In this document: positions 1 through 6,639 of the stretch, piece by piece | Position numbering within the stretch: position 1 is the first letter of the stretch | Layout of the letters: each line of letters starts with the position of its first letter | From: Allokutzneria sp. A3M-2-11 16 | Lineage (GTDB): Bacteria; Actinomycetota; Actinomycetes; Mycobacteriales; Pseudonocardiaceae | Direction: 5' to 3' | Length of the DNA stretch: 64,000 nucleotides | NCBI RefSeq assembly: GCF_024213555.1 | Contig: NZ_JANAVO010000001.1 | Coordinates: 2,666,001-2,730,000 of the forward strand | Translations under genes and position numbers: made by a program | Notes under the pieces: model-generated | Told to the model about the DNA's origin: nothing | The model's database searches: none | Seen by the model: the letters and a program-made list of their open reading frames with translations, nothing else

Positions 1-27
1 CTGCGCGCCATCTCCGACGCGGCCTAG
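1..27 (+). CDS. C-terminal end of an upstream gene (partial)
   Basis: An open frame enters from the left edge and ends LRAISDAA-stop at 27, 13 bases before the next start. Only eight residues are visible, so no function can be given. The tight spacing suggests that the following gene is cotranscribed with it. Confidence 0.5.
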   Translation: MRAISDAA

Positions 28-40
28 GAAGGGGTGGTAC

Positions 41-565
41 GTGCACGTCTACACCTGCTCCGTCCAGCCGGAGGATCACATCGGGATCGCACAGCACGGC
101 GCGAACATCCTCGTGGTGGTCCGCGAAGCCGCGCACGACGACGTGGCGGAGCTGAGCCTCACCCGCACCGACGCGCGCACGGCGGCGGAGGTGATTCGTC
201 AGCTGATTTCCGGGCAGCACAAGGGAAACGGGACCACCATCGCCGGGCGCCTGCACATCTACCACGGAGAGGAAGAGGGGACGCTTCTGATCGCGGTCGA
301 CATCGACAACGACACCGCCCGCTCGGTGCTGCTCACCCACGAGCACGCCACCGACGCGGCCGACGCTCTCCGCACCTGTGCACGCCACGCGGCCGTCTAC
401 ACCAACCGACAGGAAACCGGAGCCGAACAGCCCTCTGCCCAATCCGCCATCGCCCGCATGACCCCGCGCGCGGTCGCCCTCGCACTCGCCTTCAAAGCGT
501 TGGGCGAGCCGATGACGGACATCCTGGACGCCGCGACGTGGGTCATGGGAGAGGGGACCGCCTGA
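41..565 (+). CDS. Hypothetical protein, 174 aa
   Basis: I do not recognise a family. The GTG start at 41 has a purine-rich AGGAAGGGG stretch upstream, a good ribosome binding site. The protein is soluble, without signal peptide or membrane segment. The first ~95 residues alternate hydrophobic strands and acidic turns. They are followed by a helical stretch ('DAADALRTCARHAAVYTN') and a C-terminal Ala-rich helix. The composition is acidic. It sits directly behind another gene and in front of a strong terminator at 671-708, so it probably ends an operon that begins outside the window. Neighbours on the right are accessory genes, so it may belong to the same genomic island. Confidence 0.6.
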   Translation: MHVYTCSVQPEDHIGIAQHGANILVVVREAAHDDVAELSLTRTDARTAAEVIRQLISGQHKGNGTTIAGRLHIYHGEEEGTLLIAVDIDNDTARSVLLTHEHATDAADALRTCARHAAVYTNRQETGAEQPSAQSAIARMTPRAVALALAFKALGEPMTDILDAATWVMGEGTA

Positions 566-670
566 GCAGAGTTCTTCACGTCGCAGTACCTGAACGAAGC
601 CGGTAGTCCCCGGAAGCGCCGTGTGACACCACGCCGGTACCTCTGGACCGTGACCCAGTTGAACCATCCA

Positions 671-708
671 AGCCCCGTCACCCATCTCAGGGTGGCGGGG
701 CTTTTTTG
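671..708 (+). terminator. Rho-independent terminator
   Basis: A 13-bp stem (AGCCCCGTCACCC / GGGTGGCGGGGCT, one T-G wobble) closes a 6-nt loop and is followed by a run of T (701-707). It is a classical intrinsic terminator for the operon ending at 565. Confidence 0.9.
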
Positions 709-722
709 TTTCACACCAAGCG

Positions 723-802
723 TTTGTCGTGTGCACGCTAAGTCCCGCCTTCGGTCGTTACCTGTTTGCGTTTGCCTGAACTTTGGTGTGTGCACCACAA
801 GT
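723..802. promoter_or_regulatory. Two similar GTGTGCAC-centred sites upstream of the lipoprotein gene
   Basis: Two stretches, 723-743 and 782-802, share the pattern TTTG-N2-GTGTGCAC-N2-(T/C)AAGT. The second contains a TGGTG-TGTG-CACCA palindrome. They lie 60-140 bp before the lipoprotein start at 863 and fit a regulator with two binding sites. Which protein binds is unknown, and the promoter is not clear by eye. Confidence 0.35.
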
Positions 803-862
803 AACCAGAGCGCAAGGCGCGACGATGAACCACGCGAAACGACTTCACCACGGGGGAACCGC

Positions 863-1246
863 ATGTACCGAATGCTCGCCGCGCTCGCGGCCGTGCTCAT
901 CCTGTCCGCATGTGGCGCAGTCCAACCTGCGCCCACCCCGACCGTCACCGCCGTGACAACCACCGCCGACACCGCGAAGGCGTTCACCGACCGGTTCACC
1001 GCCGACTCGACGTCCGCGTTATGGAAGACGAGCGTGACCTCCGCGCGCCTGGACGGCCGCGCGGTTCTCGTGGTCACCAGTTTGACGAAGACCGACAAGG
1101 CCACGGCGGTGAAGGTCTGCGACGCCGCGTTCGTGACGGCGAAGTCGACCGTGCCGGACCTGGTATCGGTCACGGTGCGCACCGCAACGGACAACTCCAT
1201 TGCGTGGGCGAACACGATGCGCGGCGACACCGCGTGCAAGAGCTGA
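863..1246 (+). CDS. Putative secreted lipoprotein, 127 aa
   Basis: The ATG at 863 follows a GGGGGAA ribosome binding site; a longer in-frame reading from 623 would run through the terminator and is unlikely. Residues 1-18 are a lipoprotein signal ending in the lipobox LSAC, with Cys18 as the lipidation site. A Thr/Pro-rich linker comes next and then a small domain of about 85 residues with two more cysteines ('VKVCDAAF' and 'GDTACKS') that could form a disulfide. The family is not recognised. The next gene begins 8 bases after the stop, so it is probably cotranscribed with the possible toxin/immunity genes at 1255 and 1935. Confidence 0.75.
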   Translation: MYRMLAALAAVLILSACGAVQPAPTPTVTAVTTTADTAKAFTDRFTADSTSALWKTSVTSARLDGRAVLVVTSLTKTDKATAVKVCDAAFVTAKSTVPDLVSVTVRTATDNSIAWANTMRGDTACKS

Positions 1247-1254
1247 GCTGACGC

Positions 1255-1938
1255 ATGTCTCAAGGGGAAGTCGGGGATCGCGTCCGCGCGACGGCCGACA
1301 CGGTGCAGGCGGCACGCGCGCAGGTGCTCGCGGCACACGAGCTGGCTGCCGACGCGCGGGACGGTCTGGCGGTCGCGATGGACGGGAGCAGGCCGGAGCA
1401 CCACGCGGGCGTGGTCGGCGCACTGTCCGACACCGTGTCCGCGATCGGCGACGCAGCTGAGTACGCGGAGGCGCTCAGCGCGGCCCTGAACGGCTTCGCT
1501 GATCGCTTGGGCACTCGTGGAGCCGGGACAGTGCCTGCCACTCCTGCGGCGGTCTCGGAGCCTGCGCGGTCGGTTGCGGCGACAGCTCCGGCGCCGGGGA
1601 AGTGGAAGGGAAAGACCGCGAAGGAGCATGTGCTCAACGGTGGGGAGGTCATCGGCCGGAAACCGCGCGGGAGTAAGTCGATGCCGATCCGACTCGTGGA
1701 CTCTGTGGCGGAGCTGAACGAGATATTCGCGGCGCTGCATGTGGGCGCGGAGCGGGAGCACATCCCCAGTTACAAGGGCCAGATGTGGAAGTTTCCGGAC
1801 GGCACGAGGATCGCGTACCGCACGAGTAGCCGTAGCGGCGGTGATAATGATCCGACGATGGATCTTGCGGTCCCTGGCAAGAAGAAGACCACTCTGAAGG
1901 TGCATGTGAGCCACGAGGAACAGGACGGGACCCCGTGA
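1255..1938 (+). CDS. Hypothetical two-domain protein, possible toxin-like effector, 227 aa
   Basis: Residues 1-85 form a helical, Ala-rich domain about the size of a WXG100/ESX-type helical hairpin, but without a clear WXG. A Pro/Ala linker (about 90-120) leads to a compact basic C-terminal domain with the pattern 'PDGTRIAYRTSSRSGGDND' and a terminal 'KKTTLKVHV'. That pattern reminds me of C-terminal modules in actinobacterial polymorphic toxins. I cannot name the domain and see no certain catalytic residues. The stop codon overlaps the GTG of the next, strongly acidic gene (GTGA at 1935-1938). This arrangement is typical of effector/immunity and toxin/antitoxin pairs. The functional call is inference. 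Confidence 0.6.
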   Translation: MSQGEVGDRVRATADTVQAARAQVLAAHELAADARDGLAVAMDGSRPEHHAGVVGALSDTVSAIGDAAEYAEALSAALNGFADRLGTRGAGTVPATPAAVSEPARSVAATAPAPGKWKGKTAKEHVLNGGEVIGRKPRGSKSMPIRLVDSVAELNEIFAALHVGAEREHIPSYKGQMWKFPDGTRIAYRTSSRSGGDNDPTMDLAVPGKKKTTLKVHVSHEEQDGTP

Positions 1939-2270
1939 ACTACGAGGAGTTGAAGGCGTACGTCGCCGCGTCCTTCGAGTACGACTGGATGACGCTGCTC
2001 GACATCGTCGCGTACTTCCATGAGAACGCCGACGAGGACGCGGACCCGACCGACCTGCTCTTGCAGGGCGCTGCCGCCGCCGCGCAGCTCGTCCGCGACG
2101 GCGCGATGATTCCCGGCGACGTCGACGACGGGTTCAAGCCCTGGCCGACCAGCCCGGAGGAGTCGGCCGCCCGGATCGAAGCCGAGACGGCCGAACTCGC
2201 GGCGCGCACCTACGAACTGAACATCGGTGAGATCGCGTGGTTCACCGCGCCCGAGGACTTCCCCCGCTAG
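1935..2270 (+). CDS. Small acidic protein, possible immunity partner, 111 aa
   Basis: It starts with GTG overlapping the upstream stop, so translation is probably coupled. The protein is very acidic (several DED/DAD clusters), helical at the N-terminus ('NYEELKAYVAASFEYDW'), and carries the short pattern 'IPGDVDDGFKPWPTSPEE'. It has no signal, membrane segment or cysteine. An acidic protein encoded immediately after a basic-ended two-domain protein is the usual look of an immunity protein neutralising its toxin, but no family match is certain. It could equally be a chaperone or an unrelated hypothetical. A perfect hairpin follows at 2284-2320. Confidence 0.6.
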   Translation: MNYEELKAYVAASFEYDWMTLLDIVAYFHENADEDADPTDLLLQGAAAAAQLVRDGAMIPGDVDDGFKPWPTSPEESAARIEAETAELAARTYELNIGEIAWFTAPEDFPR

Positions 2271-2283
2271 TGCCACCAATGCC

Positions 2284-2320
2284 AACGGGCGCACGCTGAT
2301 CAACTCAGCGTGCGCCCGTT
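2284..2320. terminator. Bidirectional hairpin between convergent genes
   Basis: A perfect 16-bp stem (AACGGGCGCACGCTGA / TCAGCGTGCGCCCGTT) with a 5-nt loop lies between the stops at 2270 (+) and 2348 (-). It lacks a T run but could end transcription from both sides. Confidence 0.75.
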
Positions 2321-2347
2321 CTGCGTTGACTAGCGGTCAGTAAGCCT

Positions 2348-2941
2348 CTAGGGGCGCGTGTGCGTCGTGGGGAGCTGGACGTACTTCGCTCGCCACGTGG
2401 CGTAGACCGTCTCCAGAGCCGCGATCAAGCGCGCGATCTCCTCCGGTGAACCACTGATGCTGACAACTCCGTCCGGACGCTTGAAGTCGGGTTCCCGTTC
2501 GTCCGTCATCCTGAAGCCGATGATGTTTTCGGTGAGAATCCCAGGCTCGATCCGAGTGTGGGCGTCCACCGTCATACAGCTTTCCAACAAGTGCCAGTCC
2601 TTCGTATCCACGAAGTGCAGTCCCATGCCAGCTCCAAACTGATCGATTGGTGTTGATGTTGTGTTGGGGCAACGGCAGCGGTTGGCCTGTTTCCACTTCC
2701 GGCTCCACTCCGCTGGATCTTCGCCGCAGGCTTCGGCGAAGGCCATGACCACGTCACGGGTGGGGAAGCGGTCGCCTCGCGCCGCTGCCGACAAGGTGCC
2801 CGCCGAGAAGGAGACGCGGTCAGCCATGTCTCGGTAGGTCGGATTTCCCTTGCGGGAACGGAGTTTTCTCAACTGGAGAGCCAACATGCCCGCCGGGGAA
2901 TCGGGGTTGCGGATGGGGTGCTCGGGCCGACCGGCGTTCAT
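2348..2941 (-). CDS. XRE-type helix-turn-helix protein, 197 aa
   Basis: I chose the start at 2941 because its ATGA overlaps the stop of the upstream gene (2938-2941); an upstream in-frame reading exists but would cover that gene. Residues ~18-85 look like an XRE DNA-binding domain ('LRKLRSRKGNPTYRDMADR', then a recognition helix in 'SAGTLSAAARGDRFP'). The C-terminal half (~110-190) is a separate acidic domain ending in a helix ('SPEEIARLIAALETVYATW'). This is a probable DNA-binding regulator. It is the last gene of a six-gene minus-strand operon, and its target may be that operon's own promoter. Confidence 0.7.
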   Translation of the reverse strand: MNAGRPEHPIRNPDSPAGMLALQLRKLRSRKGNPTYRDMADRVSFSAGTLSAAARGDRFPTRDVVMAFAEACGEDPAEWSRKWKQANRCRCPNTTSTPIDQFGAGMGLHFVDTKDWHLLESCMTVDAHTRIEPGILTENIIGFRMTDEREPDFKRPDGVVSISGSPEEIARLIAALETVYATWRAKYVQLPTTHTRP

Positions 2942-3165
2942 AGCGGGCAGGTGTTCTTCGTCAGGTGGCCGACCAGGCGGGTGAGCTTCGCGCCGCCGGT
3001 CCGGTCGCCGGTGTAGTCGAAGTGCTCCGCGAGATCCATCGCGCACCTCTGCGTGATGGGATCGAGGCTGGCCCAGTTGGTTTGCATCGTGAGGAGTGTG
3101 GCGAAGAATCCCGTTGGCTCGGAGTCATCCTCGCTGCTCTGGTTGGTTGTGTGGTCGTCGGTCAT
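2938..3165 (-). CDS. Hypothetical protein, 75 aa
   Basis: The start has a good ribosome binding site (AAGGAG, read on the minus strand). The stop overlaps the start of the XRE gene. The N-terminus is acidic and Ser/Thr-rich. Residues ~22-70 are probably helical ('GFFATLLTMQTNWASLDP', 'CAMDLAEHFDYTGDRTGGAKLTRLVGHLTK'). No family is recognised. Translational coupling to the regulator suggests that the two work together. Confidence 0.55.
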   Translation of the reverse strand: MTDDHTTNQSSEDDSEPTGFFATLLTMQTNWASLDPITQRCAMDLAEHFDYTGDRTGGAKLTRLVGHLTKNTCPL

Positions 3166-3241
3166 CGGGATTCTCCTTAGCTGGCAACGGGAAAGTGGAG
3201 ACGGCCTATGTCGGGGTCAGGGCCGTCCCCACGTGGTCAGC

Positions 3242-3577
3242 TCACCGCCGTGATACGGGCGGGGGCGGCGGTGTCCGCGCAGGGAAGCGGAGGATCTTCG
3301 CCGGAGGCTGGGCGTCCGGCTCCGGTCTCTTCGGCGGATTGAGCGCGTAGTGGTCCCAGATGGGATTGGCTGACAAGGCCAGGCCGGTGACACACCAGTC
3401 CAGGTACGCCCCGATGGCCTTGAGCGCCTCGTGGCTCCCGATGGGAAGTTCCGCCGGGTAGTGCTCCGCGCGTTCGGTGACGTAGGCCAGCGCGATCACA
3501 GCTACGTCGATCGCGTGAAACGCGTCATCGAACAGCAGCGCCGCATGACGCGGCTCCACGTCTTCCTTGTCGACCAC
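3242..3577 (-). CDS. Hypothetical protein, 111 aa
   Basis: The GTG start at 3577 follows GGCAGGAAG at 6-nt spacing; a longer frame back to 3664 would overlap the upstream gene and lacks such a site. The body is helical with a hydrophobic core ('AFHAIDVAVIALAYVTERAEH', 'ALKAIGAYLDWCVTGLALS'). The tail from ~85 on is Pro/Arg-rich ('ARTPPPPPVSRR') and probably disordered. It is not recognised. It lies 25 bases after the stop at 3603, within the minus-strand operon. Confidence 0.55.
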   Translation of the reverse strand: MVDKEDVEPRHAALLFDDAFHAIDVAVIALAYVTERAEHYPAELPIGSHEALKAIGAYLDWCVTGLALSANPIWDHYALNPPKRPEPDAQPPAKILRFPARTPPPPPVSRR

Positions 3578-3602
3578 AGTTCGCTTCCTGCCTAGTTCGT
3601 TC

Positions 3603-3932
3603 TCACGCGGCGGGACGGGAGCCGGAACGGACGTGTGCTCCGCTCCGGCCCCCGCGTGCAGCACGGGGACTGTCCGTTGCCACCAGGGGCATCACCTGTG
3701 CTGCTTCCCGTGTGCGGCAAGGGAAGGCGTGTCCCCCGACACCCGATGCCGCTCGGGTGTTCGCCCGCGCCCGCCGCACGCGGACCGCTCGTGTGGTGCG
3801 CCGCGTCGTCCACCCGGTGACCCACGCCCGCGTTGTGCGGCCGGAGGACTCCGCGAGCACGACCGCTGCGAGGTACCCGCCGCCGCTCAGCCACGCGAGC
3901 AGTAGGGCCGAGACCACCCACGCCGGGCTCAC
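3603..3932 (-). CDS. Small membrane protein with basic tail, 109 aa
   Basis: One hydrophobic segment (residues ~5-28, 'VVSALLLAWLSGGGYLAAVVLA') is followed by an Arg-rich, low-complexity tail of about 80 residues. Its ATG overlaps the upstream stop (ATGA at 3929-3932). The basic tail after the helix predicts an N-out, cytoplasmic-tail topology. No homology is recognised. The tail composition resembles out-of-frame high-GC sequence, so the true C-terminus is less certain than the start. It is probably coexpressed with the membrane protein before it. Confidence 0.45.
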   Translation of the reverse strand: MSPAWVVSALLLAWLSGGGYLAAVVLAESSGRTTRAWVTGWTTRRTTRAVRVRRARANTRAASGVGGHAFPCRTREAAQVMPLVATDSPRAARGGRSGAHVRSGSRPAA

Positions 3933-4273
3933 CGTTCATCCCCGTCTCTGCTGTCGTGAGCGCGCCCGGTGAGATCCACAAGCACATGCGGTCGGCCGCC
4001 GGAGACCACCCGCACGAGCGTGGGCAGGGTGGGGGCGTCGTTCGCGTCAGGTGCGTGGCGAGGATGCGGGACTTCGGGAGCAGAGGGAGGAACGTCGTCG
4101 CTTCGCGGAGCTTCCACGTGATCAGTACGTCCACGCAGGATTCGCCGAAGCCACACGATGATTCCCGTTGGCCCCACGCCGACGCGGTACGCAGCGACCG
4201 TGAGCCCGATCGCGGCACCCGCGAGACCGAAGAAGACCTCTAACCACATCCCCCACAGGGTGGCCGTGTTCAT
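3929..4273 (-). CDS. Small membrane protein, 114 aa
   Basis: I placed the start at 4273 because ATGA overlaps the stop of the preceding gene (4270). A hydrophobic segment at residues ~8-32 ('LEVFFGLAGAAIGLTVAAY') is followed by a cytoplasmic-type basic stretch ('WLRRILRGR'). A Pro/Asp-rich region with a short ordered C-terminal part comes last ('VRVVSGGRPHVLVDLTGRAHD'). It is not recognised. It sits between two other small genes with 4-bp overlaps on both sides, a strong sign of a single operon. Confidence 0.6.
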   Translation of the reverse strand: MNTATLWGMWLEVFFGLAGAAIGLTVAAYRVGVGPTGIIVWLRRILRGRTDHVEAPRSDDVPPSAPEVPHPRHAPDANDAPTLPTLVRVVSGGRPHVLVDLTGRAHDSRDGDER

Positions 4274-4701
4274 CGTCTGTCCGATTTGGACGGAGTGGGG
4301 ATCACGGTTTCGTTGTCTCGAAACCATCGTGGGACTCGGAGGTGTGTGGGCAGGGTGGTCGAGTCGAACGGTTCTCCGGGAGTCCCGGGGGACGGCAGGG
4401 CGCGCAGTACTTGAAGGACTTGTGCGGGCGGGGCGGAGTACCACCAGGAGACGGTGGCCGGTTCGAACCGGTCTCGGTTGGTCGGGTGGTTCGGTACGCG
4501 GTAGGCCACGGCGGACTCCGCCGTGTGGAACACGATGACGTCCTGGGCGTGGGAGTGCGGAAGGGACGCGGCGAGCACGTCCGGTTCGTCTTTGCCGCCG
4601 GGGCCGAAGAAGTGCAGCTTCCACGGGTAGTCGCTCGTGACCAGCTTCAGGAGCAGAGTCGCCATCTCCTCCGCGAGTCGCAGCGTGCGGGCTACGTCCA
4701 C
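4270..4701 (-). CDS. Hypothetical soluble protein, first gene of the operon, 143 aa
   Basis: This is a soluble alpha/beta protein without signal. The N-terminal helix 'TLRLAEEMATLLLKLV' is followed by strands ('KLHFFGPGG', 'DVIVFHTAESAVAYRV') and a Pro/Thr-rich C-terminal third. Its partner genes follow with ATGA overlaps. The promoter must lie in the 4702-4962 gap it shares with the divergent XRE regulator, where two operator-like palindromes are found. The family is not recognised; an accessory or island function is likely from context only. Confidence 0.6.
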   Translation of the reverse strand: MDVARTLRLAEEMATLLLKLVTSDYPWKLHFFGPGGKDEPDVLAASLPHSHAQDVIVFHTAESAVAYRVPNHPTNRDRFEPATVSWWYSAPPAQVLQVLRALPSPGTPGEPFDSTTLPTHLRVPRWFRDNETVIPTPSKSDRR

Positions 4702-4774
4702 GAGTCCCCCTTGCTGAGCGCCGGTGGAACAGCGGCCCGCCCGGACAGGGCACGGGCGAGCCGCTGAAGCTTCG

Positions 4775-4827
4775 GCCCGCCCCGTCGCTGTGCGGGTTGA
4801 ACTTTGACGACCAGCGACGGGGCGGGC
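4775..4827. repeat. Intergenic 16-bp inverted repeat
   Basis: GCCCGCCCCGTCGCTG (4775-4790) and its exact complement (4812-4827) flank a 21-nt loop in the divergent intergenic region. Hairpins this strong in a promoter region suggest an RNA leader structure for the minus-strand operon or a transcription stop. The role is not known. Confidence 0.6.
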
Positions 4828-4832
4828 ACTTG

Positions 4833-4889
4833 CCCGTAACTGGCAACTTTCCAGTTACGGGTGCCCACCATAACCGGAACATTCCAGTT
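4833..4889. promoter_or_regulatory. Tandem operator-like palindromes between divergent operons
   Basis: Site A (4833-4861) is a perfect 11-bp inverted repeat, CCCGTAACTGG / CCAGTTACGGG. Site B (4872-4889) repeats the core as AACCGGAA-CA-TTCCAGTT. Both fit AACYGG...CCAGTT. Their place between the regulator at 4963 and the operon at 4701 fits autoregulation plus control of the operon by the XRE/DUF5753 protein. Confidence 0.6.
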
Positions 4890-4962
4890 GTGTGCGCGCC
4901 CAATCGGGCGAAATACTCGTTCGCTACTTGCGTGCAGACTGTGAGCGCAGGAAGGAGCGTGG

Positions 4963-5805
4963 ATGGACCCCGCACAGGCCAAGGACGAACTCGCGCGACG
5001 CCTTCGAGGACAACTTGCTGCGGCGCGTCAGGCAACCGGCACGACCCAGGCAGATCTTGCGCGCGTGCTGGGATGCGAGCCAGCGAAGGTCAGTCGCGTT
5101 CTGTCCGGTTCGCGTGGCATTACCGCCGACGAAGTGCTGAAGCTCTTGGACTTCTTCGGCGTTGCGGGCGACGTGCGACGCGAGATAGAAGAGTTGAGCA
5201 GAGCTGCGGCGCGTCGGCGGCCGAAGGTTGCTCCTGGCGCACAGCCTGAGAAGTTCAGTCGCTTGCTCCGCCGAGAGCAGACGGCGCGGGCGTTTCGGAG
5301 CTACAGCACGGAACTTGTTCCCGGCATGTTGCAGCTGCCAGAACTCGCGCTGCGAGTCATCAGGCTGAACCCTCTCATCCGGCCAGAAGACCGTGAGGCG
5401 TTGAGGGACACGAGAGTGGCCCGACTCCATCGCTTGCTCGCCGCTGGCAAGGAACTGCACTTCATCCTGAGTGAAGCGGTGATCAGGTGCCTTGCGGGCG
5501 AGTCTGACCTAATGGGGCCGCAACTCCGTCACATGATCGAACTCAGCGAACATGACCAAATCACAATTCAGGTCATGCCCTTCTCAGCCGGTATCCACGC
5601 AGCATCGGGGTTCGGCTTCGTCCTACTGGAGCAGCGTGATCCAGCAGACAACTTTGTCTTCCTGGAGTCCCTGGCCGAAGTCACGTGGGTTGAGGAAGCC
5701 CACCTTGTGAAGGTCTACGCAGAGGTGCTCGAAGACGTTGGGATGCGGGCTCTCGCGCCTCCCGCTACCCGCGACTGGCTGACTAACGTTGTCTCTGAAC
5801 TTTGA
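4963..5805 (+). CDS. XRE family regulator with DUF5753 domain (WhiJ/Scr1-like), 280 aa
   Basis: The N-terminal XRE helix-turn-helix spans residues ~10-70 ('ARQATGTTQADLARVLG', 'EPAKVSRVLSGSRGI'). A DUF5753 domain fills ~95-275. It is recognisable from 'TELVPGMLQLPELA', 'LHFILSEAVIRC', 'ITIQVMPFSAGIHAA' and 'FVFLESLAE'. Such regulators are abundant in filamentous actinomycetes and usually pair with a DUF397 protein, as here at 5826. The ribosome binding site (GAAGGAG) and ATG at 4963 are clear. It probably binds the AACYGG palindromes just upstream. Known relatives such as WhiJ affect development; the target of this one is unknown. Confidence 0.88.
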   Translation: MDPAQAKDELARRLRGQLAAARQATGTTQADLARVLGCEPAKVSRVLSGSRGITADEVLKLLDFFGVAGDVRREIEELSRAAARRRPKVAPGAQPEKFSRLLRREQTARAFRSYSTELVPGMLQLPELALRVIRLNPLIRPEDREALRDTRVARLHRLLAAGKELHFILSEAVIRCLAGESDLMGPQLRHMIELSEHDQITIQVMPFSAGIHAASGFGFVLLEQRDPADNFVFLESLAEVTWVEEAHLVKVYAEVLEDVGMRALAPPATRDWLTNVVSEL

Positions 5806-5825
5806 CGACACCAGGAGGTGCGGGG

Positions 5826-6035
5826 ATGACGAGTGACCCGGAAGGGATTGTGTGGCGGAAGAGCAGCCACAGCCCTTCCAATGACTGCGTCGAGGTGGGC
5901 TTCCTGCCTAGTGCGGCGCTGATCCGAGACAGCAAGAACCCAAGCGGACCGCGACTACGGTTCAAGCCAGCCGCGTTCGTACGGTTCATCGAAGTTGTGA
6001 AGGCGGACAAGCTCGACGCTGAGCAGTCCGAGTGA
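5826..6035 (+). CDS. DUF397 domain protein, 69 aa
   Basis: The small DUF397 fold is visible in full: 'WRKSSHSPSNDCVEVGF' near the N-terminus and 'IRDSKNP' followed by 'FKPAAFVRFIEVVKA'. The ATG at 5826 with GGAGG about 10 bases upstream is preferred over a TTG at 5802 that overlaps the end of the regulator gene. Members of this family act as partners or antagonists of the neighbouring XRE/DUF5753 regulator; that this one does is inferred from its position 20 bases downstream. Confidence 0.88.
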   Translation: MTSDPEGIVWRKSSHSPSNDCVEVGFLPSAALIRDSKNPSGPRLRFKPAAFVRFIEVVKADKLDAEQSE

Positions 6036-6037
6036 AG

Positions 6038-6066
6038 GGGGCGGGACCGCTACGGCGGCCCCGCCT
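6038..6066. terminator. GC-rich hairpin between convergent genes
   Basis: GGCGGGACCGC and GCGGCCCCGCC form a stem with one mismatch and a very short loop just after the DUF397 stop, between convergent genes ending at 6035 and 6118. There is no T run. It is probably a bidirectional transcription stop. Confidence 0.55.
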
Positions 6067-6117
6067 TCTGCTGTCACGGCGCCTCCGCAGAAGCGGCCGG
6101 TCGAACGCGCCTGATAG

Positions 6118-6570
6118 TCAAGACATGAGGTTCGCCGCAACGGTTGCCCCGAGTTCCCAGCACGCTTTCAGGTCGTCCTTGCTCGGTCCCGCCGTGACCG
6201 AGATCGGGGCAACGACGCGTTCCCATGCGAGCCCGGTCGTGATCTTCTCAACTCCCTTGATGGCGCCTGCCGTGTCGTCGTTGCCGTGGACGTAGAGCCC
6301 GTACGGCCGACCGCGTGTGGCGTCCAGGCATGGGTAGTACGCGAGATCGAAGAAGCACTTGAGCGCGCCGCTCATCATCCCGAAGTTCGCTGGAGTCCCC
6401 AGGATGTAGCCGTCTGCGGCCAACGCGTCAGCGGCGGTCGCGGCTAGCGCAGGTTGGCGCACGACCTCCACGTCTTCGATCTCAGGATCGGTAGCTCCGG
6501 ACACCACCGCCTCGAACATCGCTTGCAGGTTCGGGGAGGGCGTGTGGTGGATGATCAGCAGGCGCGGCAT
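6118..6570 (-). CDS. Flavodoxin-like NAD(P)H-dependent reductase, 150 aa
   Basis: This is a complete flavodoxin-fold protein of the small FMN reductase/WrbA-like type. The phosphate-binding loop 'HHTPSPNLQAM' (residues ~8-18) takes the place of the usual S/T-rich loop. 'GTPANFGMMSGALKCFFD' (~58-75) is the second FMN loop, and 'YGLYVHGNDD' the third strand-loop. It probably reduces quinones or flavins in the cytosol. A second, shorter copy with a closely similar N-terminal half lies directly upstream at 6640-6867. The two differ at many bases, so this is not a recent tandem duplication. It may have arrived with the accessory region on its left. Confidence 0.8.
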   Translation of the reverse strand: MPRLLIIHHTPSPNLQAMFEAVVSGATDPEIEDVEVVRQPALAATAADALAADGYILGTPANFGMMSGALKCFFDLAYYPCLDATRGRPYGLYVHGNDDTAGAIKGVEKITTGLAWERVVAPISVTAGPSKDDLKACWELGATVAANLMS

Positions 6571-6639
6571 CTCTCAGAGCCTGCCGATCGGGCCGCGTCA
6601 GGGCAACGTGAACCCTGTTCTCGCAGGTCAGATCAAAGC

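Noticed and set aside
397-1914. 505-codon minus-strand open frame
   Set aside because: It lies opposite four plus-strand genes and a terminator and has Arg/His-rich shadow composition with no recognisable domain.
3592-4218. 208-codon minus-strand frame across the two small membrane genes
   Set aside because: Competes with two genes that have ATGA overlaps and membrane helices; composition is shadow-like.
4798-5809. 14-base direct repeat TGAACTTTGACGAC (4798-4811 and 5796-5809) as attachment sites
   Set aside because: The copies bracket a normal regulator gene, one includes its stop codon, and no recombinase or junction signs are present; chance similarity is more likely.
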